The notes: generated from the letters alone by a model not told the origin. Shown: positions 1 through 8,057, numbered from the stretch's first letter. The stretch is 26,693 bases of DNA from Bifidobacteriaceae bacterium (GCA_031278075.1 JAITLE010000189.1:1-26693); one strand, 5' to 3'. A program made the numbers and translations.

Positions 1-2
1 GG

Positions 3-950
3 GCGCTCGAGTACACCACGATCGTCGCGGCGCCCGCGTCCGATCCGGCGGGCTTCAAATACCTCGCACCCTACACCGGCTCCGCGATCGGCCAACATTG
101 GATGTATCAGGGCAAACACGTGCTGATCGTGTTCGACGACCTGTCGAAGCAAGCGGAGGCCTACCGTGCCGTCTCGCTGCTGCTGCGCCGCCCGCCCGGG
201 CGTGAGGCGTATCCAGGAGACGTGTTCTACCTGCACTCGCGCCTCCTGGAGCGCTGCGCCAAGCTGTCGGACGCGATGGGCGCCGGCTCCATGACGGGCC
301 TGCCGATCATCGAGACCAAGGCCAACGACGTCTCGGCCTACATCCCGACTAACGTCATCTCCATCACGGACGGCCAGATCTTCCTCCAATCCGATCTGTT
401 CAACGCGGATCAGCGCCCCGCCGTGGACGTGGGGATCTCGGTCTCACGAGTGGGCGGCGCCGCCCAAGTCAAGGCGATGAAGAAGGTCGCGGGCACCCTC
501 AAGATCGACCTCGCCCAGTACCGCGACCTGGAGGCCTTCGCCATGTTCGCCTCCGACCTGGACGCCGCCTCCCGCCAACAGTTGACCCGCGGCGCTCGGC
601 TGATGGAGTTGCTCAAACAGCCCCAATACACGCCGTACCCGGTGGAACAGCAGGTCGCGGCGATATACGCCGCCACCAAGGGTTACCTCGACCGGGTGCC
701 GCTGAACCAGGTCCACGACTACGAACAGGATCTGCTCGCCTACCTCGCGCGCCACACCGATGTGCTGACGCAGATCGCCACGATGGGTGACCTCGCGACG
801 GACACGGAGGCGGCGCTGAAGGCTGGCGTCGAGGCGTTCACGCGGGAGTTCTTGCTGACCATCGGCGTGCTCACCCCCGACGCTGAGCCAGAGGCTGCGG
901 ACACGGACGTGGAACAGGAGCAGATCGCGGTCGGGAAGAGGCGAGGCTGA
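3..950 (+). CDS. atpA: F1 ATP synthase subunit alpha (5' end outside window)
   Basis: Non-catalytic nucleotide-binding subunit of the F1 head of ATP synthase, acting on the cytoplasmic face of the membrane. The reading frame is open from base 3, so about 315 C-terminal residues are visible and the P-loop lies upstream of the window. Seen: the VLIVFDDLSKQA strand (Walker B region), the block beginning GSMTGLPIIETKAND, and SVSRVGG, which carries the arginine that reaches the catalytic site in this family. The tail after the helical domain is acidic and then basic (ends GKRRG), as often seen in actinobacteria. The stop lies 4 bases before atpG, so the genes are co-transcribed and probably co-translated. 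Identification is certain from motifs and gene order. Confidence 0.98.
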   Translation, partial: ALEYTTIVAAPASDPAGFKYLAPYTGSAIGQHWMYQGKHVLIVFDDLSKQAEAYRAVSLLLRRPPGREAYPGDVFYLHSRLLERCAKLSDAMGAGSMTGLPIIETKANDVSAYIPTNVISITDGQIFLQSDLFNADQRPAVDVGISVSRVGGAAQVKAMKKVAGTLKIDLAQYRDLEAFAMFASDLDAASRQQLTRGARLMELLKQPQYTPYPVEQQVAAIYAATKGYLDRVPLNQVHDYEQDLLAYLARHTDVLTQIATMGDLATDTEAALKAGVEAFTREFLLTIGVLTPDAEPEAADTDVEQEQIAVGKRRG

Positions 951-954
951 CCCG

Positions 955-1902
955 ATGGCGGGCTCGCAGAGGGTTTATCGCGCGCGCATCAAATCGACCC
1001 TGTCGCTCGGCAAGATCTTCAGGGCGATGGAGTTGATCGCAGCCAGCCGGATCGGGCGCGCCCGGCAGGCCGCGGCCCGCCAAAGGCCTTATGCGAGGGC
1101 TTTGACCAGGGCGGTCGGCTTGGCCGCCGGGCACATCCACGGCGAGATCCGCCACCCGTTGATCTCGGAGCGGCCAGAGGTCAAACGGGTGGCGTTGCTG
1201 GTCCTGGCCGCGGATCGGGGCATGGCCGGCGCGTACACGGCCAACCTGCTGCGCGCCGCGGAGGCCCACGCCGCCGAGTTGGCCGCCGCCGGGTACGCCG
1301 TCGACCGCTACGTCGCGGGCCGCCGGGCCGTCGCCTATTACGAGTTCCGGGGCGTGCCGTTGCGCCGCTCTTGGTTGGGGGCCTCAGACGCCCCGACATT
1401 CGCGCTCGCCAAAGAGATCGCCGCGACGTTGCTGGCGGCGTTCACGGCGGCATCGGACATGGACGATGCCGCCGGGGAGCTCCACGTCGTCTACACCCAC
1501 TTCAAGAACATGGTCTCGCAAGCGCCCCGGATAGTGCGGCTCCTGCCGTTGGCCCTGGTGGAGGCCGAGGACCCGGAGGAGATCGTGGTCTTGAGCGAGA
1601 AGGCGACCGGCGAGAAGAAAGCCGCCGAGGTGTTCCCGCTCTACAGCTTCGAACCGAGCCCGGAAGGGGTCCTAGACGCGCTGCTCCCGCGCTACATCCG
1701 GTCCCGCATCTACGACTGCTTGTTGCAGGCGGCCGCCTCGGAGTTGGCCAACCGGCAGCGCGCGATGCACACGGCGACGGACAACGCCGAGGACATGGTG
1801 CGCAAGTACACGCGTCTGGCGAACCAAGCCCGCCAGGCTGACATCACCCAGGAGATCAGCGAGATCGTGTCGGGGGCGGACGCCCTGGCCGCGAGTTCGT
1901 GA
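955..1902 (+). CDS. atpG: F1 ATP synthase subunit gamma (rotor shaft)
   Basis: Central stalk subunit that rotates inside the alpha3-beta3 ring and links proton flow to catalysis. The 315 residues are a normal length for actinobacterial gamma. The N-terminal helix (RIKSTLSLGKIFRAMELIAASRI, about residues 11-33, split here only for description) and the C-terminal helix (about residues 265-310, with MHTATDNAEDM) form the antiparallel coiled coil of the family. The Rossmann-like middle contains AADRGMAGAY, the counterpart of the usual SDRGLCGAYN. The ATG follows the atpA stop by 4 bases and has a GGCGAGG purine stretch inside the atpA end. A 50-base gap separates it from atpD. Confidence 0.97.
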   Translation: MAGSQRVYRARIKSTLSLGKIFRAMELIAASRIGRARQAAARQRPYARALTRAVGLAAGHIHGEIRHPLISERPEVKRVALLVLAADRGMAGAYTANLLRAAEAHAAELAAAGYAVDRYVAGRRAVAYYEFRGVPLRRSWLGASDAPTFALAKEIAATLLAAFTAASDMDDAAGELHVVYTHFKNMVSQAPRIVRLLPLALVEAEDPEEIVVLSEKATGEKKAAEVFPLYSFEPSPEGVLDALLPRYIRSRIYDCLLQAAASELANRQRAMHTATDNAEDMVRKYTRLANQARQADITQEISEIVSGADALAASS

Positions 1903-1952
1903 CGGGCCGCCACGGCCCAAAAACCTCGAGCAAACCGAAGGAAGACTAGGAC

Positions 1953-3431
1953 ATGACCAGCAGCAGCGTTACGGCAGACATCCCGGCGCAGGCGGGCGGC
2001 GCGCAGGGGCGGGTGGCGCGCGTCATCGGACCGGTGGTGGATGTGGAGTTCCCGGGCGACGCGATCCCGGAGATCTACAACGCTTTGACCACCGAGATCG
2101 AGCTGACCGAGGAAGGCGCCACGACGCGGCGCGTCGCTGTGACGCTTGAGGTGGAACAGCACCTGGGAGACAACCTGGTGCGCGCCATCTCGATGAAGCC
2201 GACTGACGGCCTGGTGCGCGGGGCTGTGGTCAAGGACACCGGCGGACCGATCTCCGTGCCGGTGGGCGATGTGACCAAGGGCCACGTGTTCAACGTGATC
2301 GGCGACCCGCTGAACCTGGAGCCGGGCGAGACCCTCGAGGTGAACGAGCGCTGGGGCATCCACCGCGATCCGCCGCCTTTCGATGAGCTGGAGGGCCGCA
2401 CTCAAATGTTCGAGACCGGCATCAAGGTGATCGACTTGTTGACGCCCTATGTGCAGGGCGGCAAGATCGGCCTGTTCGGCGGCGCTGGCGTCGGCAAGAC
2501 GGTGCTGATCCAGGAGATGATCTACCGGGTGGCGAACAACCACGACGGCGTGTCGGTGTTCGCCGGGGTGGGGGAGCGCACCCGCGAGGGCAACGACCTG
2601 ATCCAGGAGATGACCGAGTCCGGGGTGATCAAACAGACCGCCTTGGTGTTCGGGCAGATGGACGAGCCGCCTGGGGTGCGCCTGCGGGTCGCCTTGTCGG
2701 CCCTCACCATGGCGGAGTACTTCCGGGACGTGCAACATCAGGATGTGCTGCTGTTCATCGACAACATCTTCCGGTTCACCCAGGCCGGCTCGGAGGTCTC
2801 GACGCTGCTCGGCCGGATGCCCTCAGCGGTGGGCTATCAACCGACCCTGGCGGACGAGATGGGCGAGCTGCAGGAGCGGATCACCTCGACGCGCGGCCAC
2901 TCCATCACCTCGATGCAGGCGATCTATGTGCCGGCGGACGATTACACCGACCCGGCGCCGGCGACCACCTTCGCGCACCTGGACGCGACCACGGAGTTGT
3001 CCCGCGACATCGCGTCCCGCGGCCTGTACCCGGCGGTCGATCCGCTGGCCTCGACTTCTCGCATCCTGGACCCGCGCTATGTGGGCGAGGCGCACTATCT
3101 GACGGCGACGCGGGTCAAGCAGATCCTGCAGCGCAACAAGGAGCTGCAGGACATCATCGCGATCCTGGGCGTCGACGAGTTGTCGGAGGAGGACAAGATC
3201 GTGGTGGGCCGCGCCCGTCGCATCCAACAGTTCTTGTCTCAGAACACTTATATGGCGACCCAGTTCACGGGGGTCGAGGGCTCCACGGTGCCGCTGGCCG
3301 AGACCATCGAGGCGTTCTCGAAGATCGCGGACGGGGAATTCGATCACGTCGCGGAGCAGGCCTTCTTCAACATCGGCGGCCTGGAGGACCTCGAACGCAA
3401 CTGGGCGCGGCTGCAGCGGGAGCTGGGCTGA
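1953..3431 (+). CDS. atpD: F1 ATP synthase subunit beta (catalytic)
   Basis: Catalytic subunit that makes ATP from ADP and phosphate in F1. Seen: P-loop GGAGVGKT at residues 176-183, the catalytic-glutamate segment GERTREG, the Walker B strand ending in D270 (VLLFIDNIFRFTQAG), and the DELSEED lever motif at residues 408-414 that contacts gamma. The 492 residues are typical; the first 18 or so (Ser/Ala/Gly-rich) extend beyond the conserved core. Start chosen at ATG 1953 because AAGGAAG lies 8 bases upstream at 1938-1944. The atpC start follows the stop by 3 bases. Confidence 0.98.
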   Translation: MTSSSVTADIPAQAGGAQGRVARVIGPVVDVEFPGDAIPEIYNALTTEIELTEEGATTRRVAVTLEVEQHLGDNLVRAISMKPTDGLVRGAVVKDTGGPISVPVGDVTKGHVFNVIGDPLNLEPGETLEVNERWGIHRDPPPFDELEGRTQMFETGIKVIDLLTPYVQGGKIGLFGGAGVGKTVLIQEMIYRVANNHDGVSVFAGVGERTREGNDLIQEMTESGVIKQTALVFGQMDEPPGVRLRVALSALTMAEYFRDVQHQDVLLFIDNIFRFTQAGSEVSTLLGRMPSAVGYQPTLADEMGELQERITSTRGHSITSMQAIYVPADDYTDPAPATTFAHLDATTELSRDIASRGLYPAVDPLASTSRILDPRYVGEAHYLTATRVKQILQRNKELQDIIAILGVDELSEEDKIVVGRARRIQQFLSQNTYMATQFTGVEGSTVPLAETIEAFSKIADGEFDHVAEQAFFNIGGLEDLERNWARLQRELG

Positions 3432-3434
3432 GCC

Positions 3435-3707
3435 ATGGCGCAAGAGTTGACGGTCGACATCGTCGACTGGGGAGGCGCGGTGTGGAGCGGGACGGCCAAG
3501 CTCGTCACGGCCACCACGTCGGAGGGCGCGATCGGGCTGTTGCCGCGCCACGAGCCGCTGCTCGCGTTGCTGCGGGCCGGCGAGGTGAAGATCGTCCAGG
3601 CAGCCGGCCCCGACGTGCATGTGGGGGTGACCGGCGGCTTCTTGTCGGTGGACGCCGACATCGTGACGGTGGTGGCGGACGATGCCGAGGTGTTGGCCCC
3701 GGCGTAG
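3435..3707 (+). CDS. atpC: F1 ATP synthase subunit epsilon, short form
   Basis: Bottom subunit of the central stalk, bound to gamma and the c-ring. Only 90 residues are encoded. This covers the N-terminal beta-sandwich domain (ELTVDIVDWGGAVWSG at the start, GAIGLLPRHEPLLALL in the middle, GGFLSVDADIVTVVADDAEV near the end). The two-helix C-terminal domain that in longer homologues (about 120-140 residues) can extend and inhibit ATP hydrolysis is absent. A short epsilon occurs in other actinobacteria, so this is probably native rather than a truncation; no leftover helical sequence is seen after the TAG. It is the last gene of the atp operon and converges on the adenosyltransferase gene only 10 bases away. 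Confidence 0.93.
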   Translation: MAQELTVDIVDWGGAVWSGTAKLVTATTSEGAIGLLPRHEPLLALLRAGEVKIVQAAGPDVHVGVTGGFLSVDADIVTVVADDAEVLAPA

Positions 3708-3717
3708 CGGCGTCAGC

Positions 3718-4470
3718 TCAGCGCGGGGTTCGCCGGGCGGGCTCTTCCCACAGTGTCTCCGCGCCGTCGGCGGCGGCGCGCGCTAGGGCGAACAGCACGT
3801 CTGAGATCCGGTTCAGGTAGACCAAGGCCCAGCCGTTGACTCCGCCGGGCTGATCCTTGCCCCGGGTCGCGGCGGCGCGCCACGCCGCCCGTTCGGCGCG
3901 ACGCGTGATGGTGGTGGCGAGGTGCAGGGCGGCGGCCGGGGGCGGGCCTCCGGGCAGGACGAATGAGCGGAGCGGCCCTAACCGTTCGACCAGTTCGCGC
4001 ACGACTTGTTCCCATGCGCGCACGGCCTCGGCGCCGACGCGGCGCGGCCCGGGCCCCGGCCGAGTCCGTTCGGCCGCCGGTGCGGCGGGCCGGGCGGCCG
4101 GCGCTGGATCATCCGCCCCGGGCTGCGCTTGCGGTCCCGGCCCGGGCTGCGGTTCCGGCCCGGGCTGACCTGTCCCGGGCTGCGGTTCCGGCCCTGGCTC
4201 ATCCGTCCCGGCCTGCGCTTGCGGTCCCGCGGGCAGCGGCATGGCGAGGTCCGCGCCCAGGTCGAACAACTCTTGCTGGATGCGGCGGGCCCACGCGTCC
4301 AACTCAGGCGCCAGACCGCCAGCCCGGGCCAGCCCGATCGCCGCGTTCGCCTCAGCGATGGCGCCCAACGCCCCGATCAGAGGGTCAGTCTTGGCGACGC
4401 GAGAGCCGTCCGCGAGCCGGGTCGATCCGCCGTCGCCGGTTGTCGTCGTGAGTCCGCTGAGGATGACCAT
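3718..4470 (-). CDS. PduO-type cob(I)alamin adenosyltransferase with Pro/Gly-rich insert
   Basis: Expected to transfer the 5'-deoxyadenosyl group of ATP to cob(I)alamin, giving adenosylcobalamin. N-terminal ATP-binding region: TGDGGSTRLADGSRVAKTDP (residues 11-30), where the family usually reads TRTGDDGTT, so the Arg and second Asp are changed. C-terminal core: SFVLPGG (169-175), RRAER (190-194), VNGWALVYLNRISDVLFALAR (211-231, a strong family signature). Between them residues 78-142 form a Pro/Gly/Gln-rich, low-complexity insert built from imperfect DNA repeats, making the protein about 60 residues longer than usual. ATG 4470 is chosen because TAGAGT at 4477-4482 (minus strand) sits exactly 6 bases upstream, the pattern of a leaderless transcript. 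The changed N-terminal residues leave activity slightly uncertain. Confidence 0.88.
   Translation of the reverse strand: MVILSGLTTTTGDGGSTRLADGSRVAKTDPLIGALGAIAEANAAIGLARAGGLAPELDAWARRIQQELFDLGADLAMPLPAGPQAQAGTDEPGPEPQPGTGQPGPEPQPGPGPQAQPGADDPAPAARPAAPAAERTRPGPGPRRVGAEAVRAWEQVVRELVERLGPLRSFVLPGGPPPAAALHLATTITRRAERAAWRAAATRGKDQPGGVNGWALVYLNRISDVLFALARAAADGAETLWEEPARRTPR
4111..4230. repeat. imperfect GC-rich repeats inside the adenosyltransferase gene
   Basis: Two near-identical 20-mers (CCCGGGCTGCGGTTCCGGCC at 4141-4160 and 4174-4193, 33 bp apart) lie between two similar 30-bp blocks (4111-4140 and 4201-4230, 90 bp apart). All periods are multiples of three, so copy-number change would keep the reading frame. 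They encode the Pro/Gly-rich insert of the overlapping minus-strand gene. Confidence 0.75.
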
Positions 4471-4476
4471 CCCCGC

Positions 4477-4482
4477 ACTCTA
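4477..4482 (-). promoter_or_regulatory. -10 box for leaderless adenosyltransferase transcript
   Basis: TAGAGT on the minus strand fits the actinobacterial TANNNT -10 pattern. Its last T lies 7 bases before the A of the ATG at 4470, placing the predicted start of transcription on the start codon. There is no purine-rich ribosome-binding site in between. I saw no clear -35 box. Confidence 0.55.
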
Positions 4483-4647
4483 ATGGCCCCCCAGTCGGCG
4501 CCGTGACTCGGCGCGCCGTGACCCGCATCTCAGCCCACTGGCCGGCGCCGCCCAAACGTGTTAGCTGGTCAATGGCGCCACGCTCCGCCAGATCGGCGGG
4601 CGCTGCGGGCGAATTTCGCCCTGGGCCGCGCGGGGGGGCGCGGAACT
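4483..4647. other. non-coding stretch before array 1
   Basis: No gene seen. It lies upstream of the leaderless adenosyltransferase start and runs into the first 158-bp unit. Its last 16 bases (GGGGGGGCGCGGAACT-like) match the end of a repeat unit, so a partial unit may precede the first hairpin. Confidence 0.5.
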
Positions 4648-5154
4648 CTACACTTCTCGTCTCGGGGGAGAGAAGTGTAGGAATGGTGACGCCCGCCCGG
4701 ATCGCCGTCTACCGGGCTGGAACCAGCGTAAGCCCCTTACCTGCGGAAACGCGTCCCGGGCGGGTTTGCGGTCAACACCCAGGCCGGGGTGTGGGTCGCG
4801 GAAGTCTACACTTCTCGTCCCTGGGCAGAGAAGTGTAGGAATGGTCAAGCCCGCCCTGATCGGCGTGAACCAGGCCGGAACCAGCGTAAGCCTCTGACCT
4901 GCGGATACGTGTCTCGGTGGCGGTGACGGTCAACGCCCGCGCCGGGGTGTGGGTCGCGGATCTCTACACTTCTCGTCTCTGGGCAGAGAAGTGTAGGAAT
5001 GGTGACGCCCGCCCGGATCGCCGTCAAGCGGGCCGGAACGAGCGTAAGCCCCTGACCTGCGGAAACGCGTCCCGGGCGGGTTTGCGGTCAACACCCAGGC
5101 CGGGGCGGGGGGCGCGGAACTCTACACTTCTCGCTCCGGGAGAGAGAAGTGTAG
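4648..5154 (+). repeat. 158-bp tandem array with 33-bp hairpins (array 1, four hairpins)
   Basis: Four hairpins, each CTACACTTCTC, an 11-base loop, then GAGAAGTGTAG, start at 4648, 4806, 4964 and 5122, so the period is exactly 158 bp three times. The 11-bp stems are identical in all four, while the loops differ in sequence but not length. Between hairpins several blocks are conserved (GAATGGT right after the hairpin; ACCTGCGGAWACGYGTC; GTCAAC; a GTGGGTCGCGGA-like block before the next hairpin) and others vary. The last unit is cut short: after the hairpin at 5122-5154 only GAATGGT and a few bases match. The array fills the space between the divergent adenosyltransferase (start 4470) and GH3 lipoprotein (start 5212) genes. 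No protein family is recognisable here, and 158 is not a multiple of three, so no frame stays in phase from unit to unit. Confidence 0.95.
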
Positions 5155-5211
5155 GAATGGTCGAGCCCTGCGGCGTCTGGGCGCGCTGCGAGGCGGCCAA
5201 GCCATAATTGG

Positions 5212-6441
5212 ATGGTGCCACGACTCCCGAGCCGATCGCTCGGCCACCTGCTCTGCCTCATCACCGCAGCGAGCTTGACGGCGGCCTGCGGCCTCAGCCC
5301 CAGTGGCGGCCGGACCAGCGCCGGCGGCTGGAGCAAGTCGCCGGCGCCCCCACCCGCGCCGGCGCCATCCGATTCGTCGGCGGCGCCCGCATCTCCGTCC
5401 CCGAGCGTGGAGGAGGCGAAGGTCGCCGCGGCCCTCGCCGCGATGACTTTGGAGGAGAGAGCGGGACAACTCGTCATGGTTCCGATCACTCCCGGCGACT
5501 CAGCTGCTCAGGTCGCTGAGACGGTCCGGAAACGGTCGATCGGGACGGTCCTGTTCCTGGGGAACGGCTGGAATTCCGCCACCCAGGTCAGCGGGGCGGC
5601 TGAACAGCTGCGCCAAGCCGCCGGATCCGTCCAGCTGTGGCTCGCGGCGGATCAGGAGGGCGGCGTGGTCCAACGGCTCAGCGGCGAGGGGTTCAGCGCC
5701 ATCCCGTCGGCCGTGGAACAGGGCCGGATGAACGTGGACGATCTTTCGGCCAGCGCGGCCCGGTGGGGCCGCCAACTCGCGGCGGCGGGCGTCAACCTCA
5801 ATCTTGCTCCCGTCGTCGACACTGTGGACGCGTCGGCGCGGGCCTCCAACGCCCCGATCGGCGCCCTGTCCAGGGACTTCGGCCTTGACGCGTCCGGCAA
5901 CGCGGCGCACGCGCGGGCCTTTGTCGAAGGCATGGCCGCCGGCGGCGTGGGCAGCGCGGTCAAACACTTCCCCGGTCTCGGCCGCATCACCGGCAACACC
6001 GATTTCGACACCGAAGGGGTCGTCGACGAGACCACGACCACGGACGACCCGGCCGTCGAGGCTTTCGGGGATGTCCTGTCGGCGGACCCGACGATGGTGA
6101 TGGTGGCGGTCGCCACCTACGCGCAGATCGACCCGACGACTCCCGCGGCCTTCTCCAGCACGGTCATCTCGGACCTGCTGCGGGGCCAGCTCGGTTGGAA
6201 CGGCGTGGTGGTGTCGGATTCGCTGACGGCCGCCGCGGTGTCGCACATCCCGGCGGCGGATCGCGCCGTCCGCCTGCTTGAGGCGGGCGGCGACCTCGCC
6301 TGCCTCGGCTCGCTGGCGGACGCGGAGGCGGCCTTGGACGGCATCGTCGCTCAAGCGGGAAAGGACGCCAAATTCGCGGCGTTGGTCGATGCCGCCGCCA
6401 CCCGCGTGCTCACCGCGAAACTTCGCGCTGGACTGCTTTGA
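5212..6441 (+). CDS. LpqI-like GH3 lipoprotein (beta-N-acetylglucosaminidase family)
   Basis: Family 3 glycoside hydrolase of the NagZ/LpqI type, expected to release N-acetylglucosamine from cell-wall muropeptides outside the membrane. The signal peptide ends in LTAAC, with lipidation at C26, followed by a Pro/Ser/Ala-rich tether to about residue 65. Domain motifs: LAADQEGGVVQRL (about 145), KHFPGLGRITGNTDFD (about 248) and VVSDSL with the expected nucleophile D336. The His of the NagZ acid/base loop (DSH) is not seen, as I recall for mycobacterial LpqI. The 409 residues fit the family. ATG 5212 has no good ribosome-binding site. CATAAT at 5203-5208 would place a leaderless start at the in-frame GTG 5215, so the true start may be one codon later. 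The gene begins 57 bases after the last hairpin of array 1. Confidence 0.9.
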   Translation: MVPRLPSRSLGHLLCLITAASLTAACGLSPSGGRTSAGGWSKSPAPPPAPAPSDSSAAPASPSPSVEEAKVAAALAAMTLEERAGQLVMVPITPGDSAAQVAETVRKRSIGTVLFLGNGWNSATQVSGAAEQLRQAAGSVQLWLAADQEGGVVQRLSGEGFSAIPSAVEQGRMNVDDLSASAARWGRQLAAAGVNLNLAPVVDTVDASARASNAPIGALSRDFGLDASGNAAHARAFVEGMAAGGVGSAVKHFPGLGRITGNTDFDTEGVVDETTTTDDPAVEAFGDVLSADPTMVMVAVATYAQIDPTTPAAFSSTVISDLLRGQLGWNGVVVSDSLTAAAVSHIPAADRAVRLLEAGGDLACLGSLADAEAALDGIVAQAGKDAKFAALVDAAATRVLTAKLRAGLL

Positions 6442-6604
6442 CCCCCCGGCCCGGAACCGCGCCCAAGGCGGACCCGAGCGGCCGGGCGCGCTTGCTCGGA
6501 ACGATGATCTCGGAGACCGGGACCGTCGCAGAGGAGTCGGCGCCGTGACGGGCGCCCTGCGCTCGATCCGCGGCGCGGCAACCTTGATGGGGGTGTTGTC
6601 TTAG

Positions 6605-7300
6605 ATGCGCGTTGTGATAGCCCACTGCGCGGTCGACTACGCGGGCCGCTTGGCGGCGCACCTGCCGCCGGCGCGACGGCTGTTGTTGGTCAAGGCCGAC
6701 GGCTCGGTTCTGGTCCACGCGGACGGCGGCTCCTACAAGCCGCTGAACTGGATGAACCCGCCTTGCGTGCTGCGTGAGGCCGCGCCGACCGAAGAGGAGC
6801 GGGCGGCTGGCGTGGAGACGATCTGGGAGGTGGCCCACGCGAAGACGGAAGACAGGCTGCGCATCCAGATCTTCGAGACGGAGCGGGACTTCACCGCGGA
6901 CCTGGGCGAGGAGCCGGGGTTGGTGAAGGACGGAGTCGAGGCGCATCTCCAGGAGCTGTTGGCGCGCCAAGTCCATCGCGTCGGGCCGAATCTGCGGCTG
7001 ATCCGCCGGGAGTACCAAACGGCGATCGGTCCGGTGGATCTGCTGCTGCGTGATCCGGCGGGTGGCTCCGTGGCGGTCGAGATCAAGCGGCGCGGCGAGA
7101 TCGACGGCGTCGAACAGCTCACCCGCTACGTGGAATTACTGGGGCGCGATCCGCTGCTCGCCCCGGTGCGTGGAGTGTTCGCGGCGCAGTCGATCAAGCC
7201 GCAGGCTCGAGTGTTGGCGCAGGACAGGGGCATGGACTGCCTGTTGCTCGACTACGACGAGCTACGGGGCGTGGACGATCCGGGGCCGCGGCTTTTTTGA
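6605..7300 (+). CDS. nucS: Endonuclease NucS (non-canonical mismatch repair)
   Basis: Mismatch-cutting endonuclease (EndoMS/NucS) that replaces MutS-MutL in most actinobacteria and some archaea. The N-terminal dimerisation and DNA-binding domain includes DYAGRLAAHLPPARRLLLVKADGSVLVHAD and YKPLNWMNPP (about residues 11-53). The C-terminal RecB-like nuclease has D145 (GPVDLLL) and the ExK pair E159-K161 (AVEIKRRG), followed by the conserved GVEQLTRYVELL. It ends in PRLF, matching the short C-terminal sliding-clamp-binding tail known in this family. At 231 residues it is full length and looks active. It lies 163 bases after the GH3 gene with no obvious shared signals. Its stop codon lies right after a run of six T. 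Confidence 0.96.
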   Translation: MRVVIAHCAVDYAGRLAAHLPPARRLLLVKADGSVLVHADGGSYKPLNWMNPPCVLREAAPTEEERAAGVETIWEVAHAKTEDRLRIQIFETERDFTADLGEEPGLVKDGVEAHLQELLARQVHRVGPNLRLIRREYQTAIGPVDLLLRDPAGGSVAVEIKRRGEIDGVEQLTRYVELLGRDPLLAPVRGVFAAQSIKPQARVLAQDRGMDCLLLDYDELRGVDDPGPRLF

Positions 7301-7375
7301 GCCGGCGCCGAAGCGTGGACGTGCCGCGACCGCGTGGGGCACACTAGGTGCCAAGTTGAGTCTCGAGGAGTGCTT

Positions 7376-8035
7376 GTGCCGCAGGTGGAATTAGATTGGG
7401 CGCTGTCGCCCGTTGATTCCGAGCTGCGCGATTTCGGGGTGATCGCGTTTTGGGCCGCCGAGACCGGACCACATGAGCGCTTGCGCGACGGTGTTTTCGT
7501 GGATGACTTGGACTTGCCGCAAATCGAGGAAGTGGACGCCTGGGAGGCGGTGGCGGATCTCGAGCAGGGGATCATGGCCTGGGGCGCCGCGCCGCCTTGG
7601 CCCCAACTGCGCGAGGTGAGCCGCGCCGAGGCAGGCGCCTCTCGACCAGCCACCGTGTCGACGGTGGCGGTGTTGTTGCTGATGCTCGCGATGATCCACT
7701 CCGTGGGCGCCCTGGGCTCGCTGTCCCTGGGTCTGGGTGCGCCGGGCAGCCGGGCGGTCGTCGCGGGCGTGTTGGCCCTCGTCATCGGCATCGGAGAGAC
7801 CGTCTGCGCGGTGCAAGTGACCCGTGGCCGGGCGTGGGCCCGTCTGGCGGCGGCCGGGTTGGGCGCCCTGATGCTGCTCTGGCTGACGATGGCCCCGCTC
7901 TCGCCGGGCGCGCTCACCATCTTGGTGTTCGCGACTTGGTTGGGGGTGGGCGCGCTGCTGGTCCACCCGATGACGTCCAGGTTCTTTGAGGCCACCTCGC
8001 CCGACCGGAGTCTTGGCGCGGCCGACCCCGCCTGA
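7376..8035 (+). CDS. unknown membrane protein, four predicted helices
   Basis: I do not recognise the family. The start is taken at GTG 7376 because GAGGAG at 7365-7370 lies 5 bases upstream; an in-frame start at 7334 would lack such a site. The product is about 219 residues. The first ~85 are soluble and acidic (PQVELDWALSPVDSE, FVDDLDLPQIEEVDAWEAV). Four hydrophobic segments then follow (about residues 91-115, 124-147, 155-176 and 180-200), with a short Arg-rich loop (VTRGRAWARLAAAG) between the second and third. The layout suggests a cytoplasmic acidic domain on a small four-helix membrane anchor. It lies 75 bases after nucS and 22 before the next gene. Confidence 0.75.
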   Translation: MPQVELDWALSPVDSELRDFGVIAFWAAETGPHERLRDGVFVDDLDLPQIEEVDAWEAVADLEQGIMAWGAAPPWPQLREVSRAEAGASRPATVSTVAVLLLMLAMIHSVGALGSLSLGLGAPGSRAVVAGVLALVIGIGETVCAVQVTRGRAWARLAAAGLGALMLLWLTMAPLSPGALTILVFATWLGVGALLVHPMTSRFFEATSPDRSLGAADPA

Positions 8036-8045
8036 GGCGCGCGGC

Positions 8046-8051
8046 TAGCAT
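8046..8051 (+). promoter_or_regulatory. -10 box for leaderless transcript of the Cys/His protein
   Basis: TAGCAT fits TANNNT and its last T is 7 bases before the A of ATG 8058. No ribosome-binding site lies between, so the transcript probably starts on the start codon. Confidence 0.6.
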
Positions 8052-8057
8052 GGCTTG

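Noticed and set aside
4648..5154. CRISPR array
   Set aside because: The repeated hairpins are regular, but the 125-bp sequences between them are largely the same from unit to unit, far too long and not unique, and no cas gene is in the window.
4470..5212. Insertion sequence or integron cassettes in the repeat region
   Set aside because: No transposase or integrase frame, no terminal inverted repeats enclosing a gene, and no target-site duplication seen.
4503..5221. Small open frames on both strands across array 1 (and similarly 26137-26680)
   Set aside because: They read through the hairpins in frames that change from unit to unit because 158 is not a multiple of three, and they match no protein family.
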